Below, piece after piece: positions 8,316-16,355 of a stretch of DNA of 64,000 bases. Every line of letters begins with the position of its first letter. Position 1 is the stretch's first letter. The position numbers and the translations under genes are program-made. The notes under the pieces were generated by a model that saw only the letters and a list, made by a program, of their open reading frames with translations, made no database searches and had not been told where the DNA came from. This stretch comes from Actinoplanes utahensis (GTDB lineage Bacteria; Actinomycetota; Actinomycetes; Mycobacteriales; Micromonosporaceae). The stretch is taken from assembly GCF_016862455.1 (NCBI RefSeq), contig NZ_BOMZ01000003.1:1-64000 (forward strand). The letters run 5' to 3'.

Positions 8316-8565
8316 CACGGCCATCGTCCCCGGCTCGCGCTCTCCACGGACGCCTTCAGCGCCGCCCGGTCAGCCGGCGCAGGAAGCTGAGCTCGTACGT
8401 CAGGGTGGTCCGCACCGCCGAAAGGCACATCCCGTTCCGCTCGAACGGCATGTCGCCGAAGAAAGTCGGAAACCGGGCGCCGGATCGTGTCGAGAAGCCG
8501 GGTGGGGCTCCGACCCAGGGATGCACACGGCGAGAATGGCCGTACCGCATCGAGGGAGAACGACG
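8316..8565. other. Intergenic region, possible minus-strand gene remnant
   Basis: There is no convincing plus-strand gene. On the minus strand 8356-8451 reads a compact 31-codon frame (MPFERNGMCLSAV...FLRRLTGRR) with strong G/C third positions but no ribosome binding site. It may be the tail of a decayed gene. The ribosome binding site for the next gene (GAGGGAG) lies at about 8552. Confidence 0.3.
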
Positions 8566-8973
8566 ATGGCCAAGTACCTGATGCTGAAGCACTACCGGGG
8601 CGCTCCGGCGGCCGTGAACGACGTGCCGATGGAGAAGTGGACGCCCGAGGAGATCGACGCGCACATCCAGTACATGCGGGACTTCGCGGACCGTCTGGTG
8701 AAGACCGGGGAGTTCGTCGGGGAGACCGCTCTCGCGCCGGAGGGGACCTGGGTGCGATACGACGGGGACGGCCGTCCGCCGGTGACCGACGGGCCGTTCG
8801 CGGAGACGAAGGACCTGATCGCCGGGTTCATGGTGATCGACGTCGACTCGCACGAGCGGGCTCTCGAACTGGCCGCCGAACTCTCCGCCGCTCCGGGTGC
8901 GGGTGGCCGGCCGATCCACGAATGGCTCGAACTGCGCCCGGTGTTCGGGACACCGCTGACGGTCACGGAATAG
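8566..8973 (+). CDS. YCII-related DGPF-motif protein, ECF sigma partner
   Basis: A 135-residue YCII-like (ferredoxin-fold) protein beginning MAKYLMLKHYRG and carrying the DGPF motif in VTDGPFAETKDLIAG, which names the group. Such DGPF proteins are encoded next to ECF42 sigma factors. Their biochemical role is not settled. GAGGGAG lies 7 nt before the ATG. The sigma factor gene starts 3 bp after the stop, so the two are co-transcribed and probably translationally linked. A further start at 8521 in the same frame is open but has no ribosome binding site. Confidence 0.85.
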   Translation: MAKYLMLKHYRGAPAAVNDVPMEKWTPEEIDAHIQYMRDFADRLVKTGEFVGETALAPEGTWVRYDGDGRPPVTDGPFAETKDLIAGFMVIDVDSHERALELAAELSAAPGAGGRPIHEWLELRPVFGTPLTVTE

Positions 8974-8976
8974 CAC

Positions 8977-10119
8977 GTGGACGAGGTTCTCCTGCGGACC
9001 CTCACGCCCAGGGTGATCGGCATCCTCGTCCGTCGCGGAGCAGGCTTCGCGGCGGCCGAGGACGCCGTACAGGACGCCCTGGTCGAGGCGGTCCGGGTGT
9101 GGCCGCGGGATCCGCCGCGGGATCCGTCGGGCTGGCTGGTCGCGGTGGCGTGGCGCCGGTTCCTCGACGCGGTACGGGCCGACACGTCACGGCGGCGGCG
9201 CGAGGACCTGGTGGACGCCGAACCGGAGCCGGGCCCGGCCGCGTCCACCGACGACACGCTGCGGCTCTACTTCCTGTGCGCGCATCCGTCGCTCGCTCCG
9301 GCGTCGGCGGTCGCGCTCACGCTGCGGGCCGTCGGTGGGCTGACCACCAGGCAGATCGCGCAGGCCTACCTGGTGCCGGAGGCGACGATGGCGCAGCGGA
9401 TCAGCCGGGCCAAGCGGACCGTCGCCGACGTGCGGTTCGACCAGCCCGGCGACGTGGCGACCGTGCTGCGCGTGCTCTACCTGGTGTTCAACGAGGGCTA
9501 CTCCGGCGACGTCGATCTCGCGGCCGAGGCCATCCGGCTCACCCGGCAACTGGCCGCCGCGTTCCGGCACGAGGAGGTGGACGGCCTGCTCGCGCTGATG
9601 CTGCTGCACCACGCCCGCCGTCCGGCGCGCATCCGCCCGGACGGCAGCCTGGTCCCGCTCGCCGAGCAGGACCGCGGCCGCTGGGACACCCGGATGATCG
9701 CCGAGGGGGTCGGCGTCCTGCAGGCCGCGCTCGCCCGGGACCGGCTGGGCGAGTTCCAGGCGCAGGCGGCGATCGCCGCCCTGCACGCCGACGCGCGAAC
9801 CGCCGGCGAGACCGACTGGGTCCAGATCGTCGAGTGGTACGACGAGCTGATCCGTCTCACCGGCAGCCCGGTCGCCCGCTTGAACCGTGCCGTCGCGGTC
9901 GGCGAGGCGGACGGCCCGCGCGCCGGCCTGGCCGCCCTGGAGGCCCTCGACCCGACACTCCCCCGCTACTCGGCGGTCGCCGCCTACCTGCACGAACGCG
10001 AGGGCGACACGGCCACCGCCGCCCGCCTCTACGCCGACGCCGCCCGCTGCGCCACCAGCCTGCCGGAACGCGACCACCTGACCCGCCAGGCCGCCCGCCT
10101 CAACAACCCACCCTCCTGA
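8977..10119 (+). CDS. ECF42-type RNA polymerase sigma factor
   Basis: A 380-residue protein. Sigma region 2 lies at about 10-75 (AAAEDAVQDALVEA...GWLVAVAWRRFLD) and region 4 at about 105-155 (GLTTRQIAQAYLVPEATMAQRISRAKR). A roughly 220-residue C-terminal extension of helical, TPR-like repeats follows (FNEGYSGDVDLAAEAIRL, LNRAVAVGEADG). This build, together with the DGPF neighbour, fits ECF42. No anti-sigma factor gene is adjacent, and activity may be set by the C-terminal extension. The start is GTG 3 bp after the partner's stop. Its own stop codon falls on the first bases of a tRNA-Arg-like remnant, so the gene end may have been reshaped by an insertion. Confidence 0.85.
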   Translation: MDEVLLRTLTPRVIGILVRRGAGFAAAEDAVQDALVEAVRVWPRDPPRDPSGWLVAVAWRRFLDAVRADTSRRRREDLVDAEPEPGPAASTDDTLRLYFLCAHPSLAPASAVALTLRAVGGLTTRQIAQAYLVPEATMAQRISRAKRTVADVRFDQPGDVATVLRVLYLVFNEGYSGDVDLAAEAIRLTRQLAAAFRHEEVDGLLALMLLHHARRPARIRPDGSLVPLAEQDRGRWDTRMIAEGVGVLQAALARDRLGEFQAQAAIAALHADARTAGETDWVQIVEWYDELIRLTGSPVARLNRAVAVGEADGPRAGLAALEALDPTLPRYSAVAAYLHEREGDTATAARLYADAARCATSLPERDHLTRQAARLNNPPS

Positions 10120-10161
10120 CCACGAATCAGAAGGTCAGGGTTCGAATCTCTCGGAGCGCGC
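10116..10161 (+). other. tRNA-Arg(ACG)-like 3' half, candidate attachment-site remnant
   Basis: The stretch CTGACCACGAATCAG, then AAGGTC, then GGGTTCGAATC and CGGAGCGCGC matches the anticodon arm, variable loop, T arm and 3' acceptor strand of an actinobacterial tRNA-Arg with anticodon ACG. The 5' half (acceptor and D arm) is absent, and U33 and some T-stem pairs are lost. Partial 3' tRNA copies commonly mark the far end of integrated elements. The stop codon of the sigma gene lies inside it. It is not a functional tRNA. Confidence 0.55.
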
Positions 10162-10545
10162 TTCCGCCGCACCGGGAGCCCCATACCTGGGCGGAACGCG
10201 ATAGGGCTCCAGGGCGGGGGGCGACCCAGTCGACCAGTTGAAGCCTTGGTAGGGAACGGCCGAGTTCTCGTCGGTGGGTAGCGATCAGAGAATGCGCCAC
10301 CTGGTCACTTCATCCCGTCCCTGGCGCGGGCCTGCAATGCGATGGTGGACCTCGGCCGGCTTGCTCTGGCGAGCCGAAGACCCCGCCGGTTGGACGGAAT
10401 GAGGGGCCCCGCCCGTTCGTCATAGGAGCTCAGCCGTACGGCCGACGGGCAGGGACTGGTCGGACTCGCCGTACCCACTTTCGGGAGTCGGTGGTGGCCG
10501 CTCCTATCGGTGACGATTTCGGCCGTGCTGCCGTATCATCCGCCC
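10162..10545. other. Intergenic region after the tRNA remnant
   Basis: I find no gene, RNA or repeat. Coding character is absent in all frames, and the DNA is slightly less GC-rich than its neighbours. It may be leftover mobile-element DNA. Confidence 0.4.
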
Positions 10546-11214
10546 GTGCTGGTTCGCGTAACGCCTCTCCTCGCTGTGCTTCTCTTCCTATCCGCTTGCG
10601 TGCGCGATACGGATGAGGCGAGGAACCCCGCTACCGTCGCGGAGCAAACTGCTGCCGGTCCGACCCGGCCTCCTCTCGCCATGACGCCGGGGAACGTGAA
10701 GACCGTGGGCGAGTCGACGTTCTGGCCGGCTGTCGAGGCTGCACGGGCACGCGCCGGAGGTGACCCGGATGCGATGGCGGAAGTTCTGGAAGCTGAATTC
10801 GCCGAAGCTGACGACGAGACGCTACGTGCCTTTCAGCGCGAGCTCGTCGACGCCAGCCGTCGGCTGTACACCTGGCGGCACTGGACTGCCGCTGAAATGA
10901 TGTGCGGGTACGTTTCCGACGATGTGTTCACGGACTGGCGGTCCTGGGTCATCACGCTGGGCCGGGAGACGTTCACCCGTGTGGCCGAAGACCCCGACGA
11001 CCTTGCCGATGTCGCGGATCTGTCGGCGGGTTGTGAGGGGGGAGCCGAAATCTTCGGCGCCACCGTCAGCGGAATCTTCTTCGAGCGTCACGGCTACGCG
11101 GACGAGACCTTCCCCATCCTTGAGCCGATCGAGTCGCCCACGGGAGAGCGGGTGACCGACCGCCGAGCCATCCGCCGGAGCATGCCGGATCTTACTGAGC
11201 GCCTCCGCGGATAA
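10546..11214 (+). CDS. Putative lipoprotein of unknown function
   Basis: A 222-residue protein. I place the start at the GTG at 10546 because it directly opens a short lipoprotein signal (MLVRVTPLLAVLLFLSACVRD) with lipobox LSAC. An upstream GTG at 10510 would put 12 extra residues before the signal. The mature part is acidic, with alternating helices and Cys residues in MMCGYV and DLSAGCEGG. No family is recognised. Codon use has more A/T at third positions than the flanking genes, and it lies just after a tRNA remnant, so acquisition by transfer is possible. Its 3' end overlaps a minus-strand remnant. Confidence 0.6.
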   Translation: MLVRVTPLLAVLLFLSACVRDTDEARNPATVAEQTAAGPTRPPLAMTPGNVKTVGESTFWPAVEAARARAGGDPDAMAEVLEAEFAEADDETLRAFQRELVDASRRLYTWRHWTAAEMMCGYVSDDVFTDWRSWVITLGRETFTRVAEDPDDLADVADLSAGCEGGAEIFGATVSGIFFERHGYADETFPILEPIESPTGERVTDRRAIRRSMPDLTERLRG

Positions 11215-11510
11215 GGGCTCGGACGTCCTCCGCGCACATCCTTTCGATTGCCATCCCTTGGACTCGGAATCGATCGATCATCCATTGTGCATATGACCTC
11301 GACGGCCGTGGTTCACTCGTCGCCCGCACGATTCGCGAACCAGTCGAATCGATGGCGTAGGTGCCGTTCTGACCGGGTGTGGATTCGTATGAAGGAATCT
11401 GCTCGAGCCTCAGTCGCCGGGCTCGATCTCCGGGGCGCCCTCTGATGCGAACGCATCGGATTCTTGCAGGGTGATGGTGACCGGCACCCACGGTCCACCC
11501 GCGGCTGTGT
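11192..11510 (-). pseudogene. Unassigned minus-strand gene remnant with frameshift
   Basis: Two minus-strand frames join into one plausible protein tail: GPWVPVTITLQESDAFASEG...IEPGD in one frame, followed after about 11412 by RLEQIPSYESTPGQNGTYA and AQWMIDRFRVQGMAIERM, ending at 11192. A single-base shift would restore it. No start or ribosome binding site is visible and the N-terminus is missing. The family is unknown. The rest of 11215-11624 holds nothing else I can support. Confidence 0.4.
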
Positions 11511-11624
11511 TCAGTGCACTTCGAGATCCCCTTGCCCGAGCGGCCGGCGCCGCGCGAGACCGAGCGGCATTCCGCACCGCCGCCGCCACCCGGGGAAAGC
11601 CGCGACATGGCACGTGCAGCGCTG

Positions 11625-12212
11625 TCAGGGGGCGGTGCGTGAGTCGGGCTGGTTCCCGGCGAGGCCGTGGTCGATGAAGTCGAGCATCCAGGTGAAGCTG
11701 TCGTCGATGTCGGTGGCGATCCGGAAGCTGCCGGCCGCCTCCAGGGTCGCGAATCCGTGCAGCATGCTGCGCAGCATCCGCAGGGCATGGATGTCCTGAC
11801 CCCGGTCCAGGCGGTACCCGTGGAGCATGGCCGTCCAGGAGGCGAGTACCCGCTGGACGGCCGGGAGCAGCGGGTCGTCGGGCCCGGTCACGACGGCGGC
11901 GTTGCCTGCCGCGTACCGGCCGGGGTGTGCCAGCACCCACCGGCGCATCGCGTGGGCGCCGGAGACGAGGGCCTCCCTGCCGGCGCGCCCCTGGATGGCG
12001 TCGCGGATGGCGTCCGCGAACTCGTTCAGGGCGAGGACGGCGATCCGGTGGGCGAGGTCGGCCTGACTGGTGACGTGCTTGTAGAGCGAGGGCGTGCGGA
12101 CACCGAGCCGTTCGGCGAGCAGACCCATGCTGAGCGCGCCGAAGCCGACCTCGTCGGCCAGGGCGGCGCCGGCGGCGGTGACCGTGGCCTGGTCGAGTCC
12201 GGCCCTAGGCAC
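11625..12212 (-). CDS. TetR/AcrR family regulator (WHG-type C-terminal domain)
   Basis: A 195-residue repressor-type regulator. The N-terminal helix-turn-helix (about 8-50) shows TVTAAGAALADEVGFGALSM and LLAERLGVRTPSLYKHVTSQ. The C-terminal ligand domain has the RMLRSMLHGFATLEAAGSF pattern of the WHG subgroup. The GTG start overlaps the end of the alpha/beta hydrolase gene by 8 nt, so it is the second gene of a two-gene operon and probably autoregulates through the palindrome upstream of that operon. Confidence 0.85.
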   Translation of the reverse strand: MPRAGLDQATVTAAGAALADEVGFGALSMGLLAERLGVRTPSLYKHVTSQADLAHRIAVLALNEFADAIRDAIQGRAGREALVSGAHAMRRWVLAHPGRYAAGNAAVVTGPDDPLLPAVQRVLASWTAMLHGYRLDRGQDIHALRMLRSMLHGFATLEAAGSFRIATDIDDSFTWMLDFIDHGLAGNQPDSRTAP

Positions 12213-13041
12213 GGGTCAGAGTCCTGGCGAGGAAGGGCAGCGACAGGGCGACGACCTGGTCCGGGGTCTGGGCGTGCGGGTAGTGGCCGGCGCCGTCGAT
12301 CATCGCCAGCTGCCCGAGCCCGGCGGGCAGGTCGGCGATGATCTTCTCGCCTTCGGCGCGGGGGTCGGCCCAGTCGGGGTCGAGGCTGCCTTGAATGATC
12401 AGGACCGGGCACGTGACGTTGGGTAGTTGCGCTCCGGCGTCGGCCGGGTTGGTCCTGCACATGGCCTGAAGAGCCTTCATGCGACCGGGCTCGCTCATGG
12501 TGGTCTCGATCCGCGCGAGTTCGCCGGCCCAGTCGGCGGGCTTGGTCGGGTAGGCCAGGTCGAGGTACTTCTTCCAGCTCGACAGGCTGCCCAGGGCCAT
12601 CGTCATGCCGAGTCGGGTGAATCCCGCACGGTAGCGTTTCGCGCGGATCAGCTCGCCCAGCGAGATGGCCTGTCCACGGGTGAACGGCGCCAGCTCGATG
12701 ACCCCACTGATCAGCTCCGGCGCCGTGGCGGCGGCGATCGTCGCGGCGCCGCCACTGATCGACTGCCCCATGAGGACGGCCGGGCCGCCCAGGTGACGGA
12801 CGAGCGCGATCAGGTCACCGGCGATGTCGGTACGGCTGTAGCCGTCCCATCCGGGGCTGGAGTCCCCGCAGCCCCGGATGTCCATGGCGGCGACCCGGTA
12901 GCCGGCGGCGATCAGGGCCGGGGCGACGAAGCGGTAGGAGTGGCGGCTGTCGCCCATGCCGTGCGCGAGCACCACCAGCGGCCCTTCGCCGGTCACGTCG
13001 TAGGCGATCTCGTTGCCGGCGATGCTCAGGTACTCGGCCAT
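12205..13041 (-). CDS. Alpha/beta hydrolase
   Basis: A 278-residue cytoplasmic esterase/lipase-like enzyme. It shows the oxyanion HGMG (VVLAHGMGDSRHSY), the nucleophile elbow GQSISGG (Ser), a late acid in QGSLDPDWAD and the His in DGAGHYPHAQTPDQV, so the full catalytic triad is present. The substrate is unknown. GGAGGG lies before the ATG. It leads the operon with the TetR gene, and a palindrome at 13081-13095 is a likely operator. A longer start at 13107 would run through that operator and is unlikely. Confidence 0.85.
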   Translation of the reverse strand: MAEYLSIAGNEIAYDVTGEGPLVVLAHGMGDSRHSYRFVAPALIAAGYRVAAMDIRGCGDSSPGWDGYSRTDIAGDLIALVRHLGGPAVLMGQSISGGAATIAAATAPELISGVIELAPFTRGQAISLGELIRAKRYRAGFTRLGMTMALGSLSSWKKYLDLAYPTKPADWAGELARIETTMSEPGRMKALQAMCRTNPADAGAQLPNVTCPVLIIQGSLDPDWADPRAEGEKIIADLPAGLGQLAMIDGAGHYPHAQTPDQVVALSLPFLARTLTRA

Positions 13042-13080
13042 GGGGCCCTCCAGGGATTGGCTAACTGCGTTGCCCAAAAA

Positions 13081-13095
13081 GCTAATCTCATTAGC
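13081..13095. promoter_or_regulatory. Candidate TetR operator (GCTAAT-N3-ATTAGC)
   Basis: A perfect 6-bp inverted repeat with a 3-bp spacer in an AT-rich pocket, 40 bp upstream of the hydrolase start. It is the obvious binding site for the co-transcribed TetR protein. Binding is inferred. Confidence 0.55.
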
Positions 13096-13235
13096 CAGCG
13101 GTGTCAAGTCCTTCCCCCTCGGACCGCCACTCAGCGTCTCGTTCCGGGACTCTTTCGAGGGCGGCGTTGCGGTGCGCGGGATAGCGGTGGACGCTGAGAC
13201 CGAACGGAAGTGGGAAGCCGATCGCCGATTCGCCG

Positions 13236-13622
13236 ATGGGTGTGATGGCTGTGGACCGCCACGTCGAGGTGATGACCGGCTGTGAACTGATGTGGTCGGC
13301 TGACGAGATCGCTCTGTCCGGTGAGATCGATGCGAGTAACGCGGCGCTGATCGGAGCGCGGATCCACGCTCTGCTGGGCGCGCCGGTCGTGACGGTGAAC
13401 TGCGCCGCCGTCACCTTCCTGGACGTCGCCGGGCTGCGGATGCTCGTGCGGACGGGTGTGGCGGCGGCCGCGGCCGACACGATCGTGCGACTGCGATGCT
13501 CCCCCGCGGTACTGCTGACGTTTCAGTTGTGCGAATCGAGGAATCCTCTGGGCATGGTGCTGCAGGGCGACGACCCGGTAGTGGACGGTCACGACGGCGA
13601 CGGGCCGGAGACCCCGGAGTGA
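13236..13622 (+). CDS. STAS-domain protein (anti-sigma antagonist-like) lacking the phospho-Ser
   Basis: A 128-residue single STAS domain (GEIDASNAALIG...VTFLDVAGLRMLV). In SpoIIAA/RsbV-type antagonists the loop reads Asp-Ser-Ser/Gly-Gly, and the Ser is phosphorylated by the partner kinase. Here it is Asp63-Val64-Ala65-Gly, so switching by that phosphorylation is not possible. The stop overlaps the GTG of the next gene (GTGA), which encodes an ATPase of the anti-sigma type, so the two are translationally coupled and probably interact. An internal ATG at 13245 is an alternative start. Confidence 0.8.
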   Translation: MGVMAVDRHVEVMTGCELMWSADEIALSGEIDASNAALIGARIHALLGAPVVTVNCAAVTFLDVAGLRMLVRTGVAAAAADTIVRLRCSPAVLLTFQLCESRNPLGMVLQGDDPVVDGHDGDGPETPE

Positions 13623-14617
13623 CCGGGGCGGTCAATCATCGCGACCGGGGCCGGTTCCGGCACGGGGTGCTCCTCGTGGACGACGACGACACGATCGAGC
13701 GGCGGCTCGTGCCCGCGCTGCGCCGCGACATCACCGCCGGGCAAGCGGTGCTGATGGTGGTCGGCGCCGCGACCGCGGAAATCGTTCGCGACCGGCTGGG
13801 CCCGGACGCCGACGCCCTGCAATGGGCGCCGGCTGACGGCTTCTACCAGCGACTCGGATTCACCTACCGCACCTTCGACCACTACCTGCGCCGGCAGCAC
13901 GCCCGGCGACAGCCGATCCATGTCGTCGCCGAACCCGACCTCATCAGCGACGCACGGGCGCCGGTGGACCGTACCGCCGCGTATCTGAACTACGAGGCGA
14001 TGACCAACCACCGGTACGCCGGCTACGGCAGCCCGATCACCTGCATCTGGCATCGCCGGCACCATCGCGCATCCATCATCGACGACGTCCGCAGCGTCCA
14101 CAGCCACGAACTGACCGCCGGCGGCGGATACGACAACCCCGGGTACGTCACGCCCGGCGCCTACCTGACCGCGCACGCGCAGACCCGCCTGTCCCCGGCC
14201 CCACCGATCACCGACCTCAGCCTCACCCTCGCCGATCTCGCCGAACTGGCCGGCTGCCGCGCCGTCGTCGCCGACTGGGCCGCACGGCACCACTTCGTTC
14301 CCGCCGCCGTCCGGCAGGTCGTCCTGGCGACCAGCGAAGTCGTCACCAACGGCCTGCACCACGGCCACCCACCGGTACGGGTGAACGGCTGGCACCAGGA
14401 CGACACCCTGATCGTGCACATCGAGGACCACGGCGGGCGGCCCATCGCCGCCGACGCCGGCTACCGGCCCCCGGCCGCCCCCACCGGGCCCGCGGGCCTC
14501 TGGACCGCCCGGCAACTCGCCGACGTCCTGCTCACCCACACCCACGGCGGCCGGACCACCGTGCGGATGTACTTCCCACACGCGGTGACCCACCACACCC
14601 TCGACATTCCCCCATGA
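13619..14617 (+). CDS. MEDS domain-RsbW-like ATPase fusion protein
   Basis: A 332-residue cytoplasmic regulator. Residues about 15-165 form a MEDS (DcmR-type sensory) domain: HGVLLVDDDDTIERRLVP, AVLMVVGAATAEIV, CIWHRRH and DDVRSVHSHELTAGG. Residues about 215-325 form a GHKL ATPase of the RsbW/anti-sigma kinase kind, with the N box in VVLATSEVVTNGLHHGHPP, a VHIEDHGGRPI G1 region and GPAGLWTARQLADVL. It starts with a GTG overlapping the STAS gene stop by 4 nt. The pair resembles a partner-switching module, but no sigma factor gene is adjacent. Confidence 0.85.
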   Translation: MTGAVNHRDRGRFRHGVLLVDDDDTIERRLVPALRRDITAGQAVLMVVGAATAEIVRDRLGPDADALQWAPADGFYQRLGFTYRTFDHYLRRQHARRQPIHVVAEPDLISDARAPVDRTAAYLNYEAMTNHRYAGYGSPITCIWHRRHHRASIIDDVRSVHSHELTAGGGYDNPGYVTPGAYLTAHAQTRLSPAPPITDLSLTLADLAELAGCRAVVADWAARHHFVPAAVRQVVLATSEVVTNGLHHGHPPVRVNGWHQDDTLIVHIEDHGGRPIAADAGYRPPAAPTGPAGLWTARQLADVLLTHTHGGRTTVRMYFPHAVTHHTLDIPP

Positions 14618-14871
14618 GCACCGCGGCACCCCGATCACCCCGGCATGACGGGCCGCGTCCGGACCCGTCGAGCATTCGCACCGGACCGTCCGGCCGGGAC
14701 GCGGAGCGTGCCGCCGCCACTCAGTCGCCGGCTTCGCCGACCGCCCTGGCCGGGGGTCGAACCGGGGATCAGGATCAGCGTGGCCGGGCCGCGGTCGTAC
14801 GACCGGTAGACGGGTGGCCGAAAGGCGGATGAGGGCGAGCGGAACTCGTGGGCATCGATGAGAATGACGCG

Positions 14872-14990
14872 ATGATCGATTTCTCGCTCCAGGTGCAGCC
14901 GCTCGACGCCGCGGAATGGGTCGACACTGCACGCCGAGCCGAGGCCACGTCGCCAGGCTTTGGAGTCACCGGGCCCCCTGCTCCCTCGGC
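14872..14990 (+). pseudogene. Luciferase-like (LLM) monooxygenase N-terminal remnant
   Basis: The frame from the ATG reads MIDFSLQVQPLDAAEWVDTA and RRAEA...GFGV, the usual N-terminus of F420-dependent LLM oxidoreductases, and then turns into unrelated Pro/Ala-rich sequence with no barrel core. The frame stays open to the TGA at 15091-15093, overlapping the TTG of the next gene. It is a stub of about 35 homologous residues. The remainder of 14618-15089 shows no other gene. Confidence 0.4.
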
Positions 14991-15089
14991 GGACCCAGCT
15001 CCGACCATCCGGGTTGCCGCCTGCCCCGTGCACCGCATCGCTCGGAAGAACCCCGTTTCCACAGGTGACACTCGTGGTGAGGAGAAGTC

Positions 15090-15533
15090 TTGACGGCACA
15101 GAACGAAACCGGGCCCGTCTACTCGTTCGTCCCTCGCTTCCACGAGATCGATGGCCAAGGCGTCATGTTCAACATGTGGTACCTCAGCCATGTCGACGAG
15201 GCTGTCGACGTGTTCTTCATGGACCGGGGGCTCCCGTACGCGCAATGGCACGATCGGGGATTCGACGTGCATGTCGTGCACATCGACCTGGACTTCGCCG
15301 CAGGCGTCAGGCGCCACGAGCGAATCGAGGTCCTGGTCAGCACGTCCCGGATCGGTGGAAAGAGCTTCACGCTGGACTTCGCCTTCCGCCGGGACGGCGA
15401 GACCGTCTGCACCGGCGGCGTCGTCTACGCCACGGTCTCCACCCTCGGACACGGCACCATCGCGCTGCCCGCCCCGCTGGTGAAGGCGCTCGGTGCGGAG
15501 CACTCACTCCGAGACGGGCATCAGCGCGCCTGA
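15090..15533 (+). CDS. Acyl-CoA thioesterase, 4-hydroxybenzoyl-CoA thioesterase-like hotdog fold
   Basis: A 147-residue hotdog protein: PRFHEIDGQGVMFNMWYLSHVDEA holds the family's active-site Asp region, followed by long strands with the VVHIDLDF and ERIEVLVSTSRIGGKSFTLDFAF patterns. It should hydrolyse acyl- or aroyl-CoA thioesters in the cytoplasm. The start is TTG with GAGGAG 5-6 nt before it, overlapping the stop of an upstream broken frame. The gene converges on the TetR gene of the lcp cluster. A role in using rubber-derived acyl-CoAs is possible but unproven. Confidence 0.8.
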   Translation: MTAQNETGPVYSFVPRFHEIDGQGVMFNMWYLSHVDEAVDVFFMDRGLPYAQWHDRGFDVHVVHIDLDFAAGVRRHERIEVLVSTSRIGGKSFTLDFAFRRDGETVCTGGVVYATVSTLGHGTIALPAPLVKALGAEHSLRDGHQRA

Positions 15534-15588
15534 ATTCCAGCGGTACGAGAGCCTCCGGAACACCTCAAGCCGGCGACCCATCGATCAC

Positions 15589-16218
15589 TCAGCCGACTGA
15601 CAGCATCGGCACCAGGTAGCGGCGGGCGACGGCGCGCAGCGCCTCCGGGTCGTCGAGGTCGACGACCCGGCTGGGGATGGCCAGGAACGACGCGGAGAGC
15701 CGCACCCACAGCTCGGCCACCAGGTCCACGTCGACGTGCTCGGAGATGTGGCCGGAGCGCTGCTCGGCGCGCAACTGCCCGGCGACGAACCGCTGCACGG
15801 TGGACAGTGTCCGCCCGCCGTCGGTGATCATCGAGGGGACCAGCAGGTCGGGCTCGGCGGTCATCAGACCGCCGATCAGTTCGTTGTCGCGGAACGCCTG
15901 CATCGAGGCGGCGAAGCCGAGCACCACCCGGTCCGCGGCGGTGCGGGCCTGCCTGATCTCGACGCTGAACCGCTCGAAATAGCGCCGGAACTCGCGCCGG
16001 ACCACGTGCTCGACCAGCACGTCCTTGGTGGCGAACCGGCGGTACGCGGTGATCCGGGAGACGCCGGCGCGGCGGGCCACGTCCTCCATGGTGGAACGGC
16101 GGATGCCCAGCCGGCAGAACTGGTCGTGGGCGGCGTCGAGGAGCCGGACGGCGACCTCGTCCTCGACCGGCGCCGGCGTGAGCGCTTCCGCGAGGGCCCT
16201 CTGCAGCATCGACTCCAT
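15589..16218 (-). CDS. TetR/AcrR regulator, likely repressor of the lcp-oxi operon
   Basis: A 209-residue regulator with an N-terminal helix-turn-helix (RLLDAAHDQFCRLGIRRSTM, EDVARRAGVSRITAYRRFAT) and a helical ligand domain. I chose the ATG at 16218 with GGGAGG 6 nt upstream over the GTG at 16224. It is transcribed away from the first lcp gene. TetR-type repressors of lcp are known in other rubber degraders, so this is the best candidate to bind the 213-bp shared promoter region. The binding site is not proven. Confidence 0.85.
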   Translation of the reverse strand: MESMLQRALAEALTPAPVEDEVAVRLLDAAHDQFCRLGIRRSTMEDVARRAGVSRITAYRRFATKDVLVEHVVRREFRRYFERFSVEIRQARTAADRVVLGFAASMQAFRDNELIGGLMTAEPDLLVPSMITDGGRTLSTVQRFVAGQLRAEQRSGHISEHVDVDLVAELWVRLSASFLAIPSRVVDLDDPEALRAVARRYLVPMLSVG

Positions 16219-16355
16219 GAGCACCCTCCCGCGACCACACTCATCAGCGATTCTCGATTTCCGGCTTGTGAATTCCGGTTAACTTGTGCTGTCCTTGCTG
16301 ATACATCGAAGCACTTCGTGTTTCACCGTACCAGGCACGGGGACCAATCCCGAGG

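Noticed and set aside
8487-10241. Long plus-strand frame overlapping the DGPF and sigma factor genes
   Set aside because: Arg/Gly/Pro-rich shadow in another frame; the two true genes have full family patterns.
14750-14780. tRNA-like T-arm on the minus strand (GGTTCGACCCC)
   Set aside because: The flanking bases do not form a T stem and no other tRNA arm is present.
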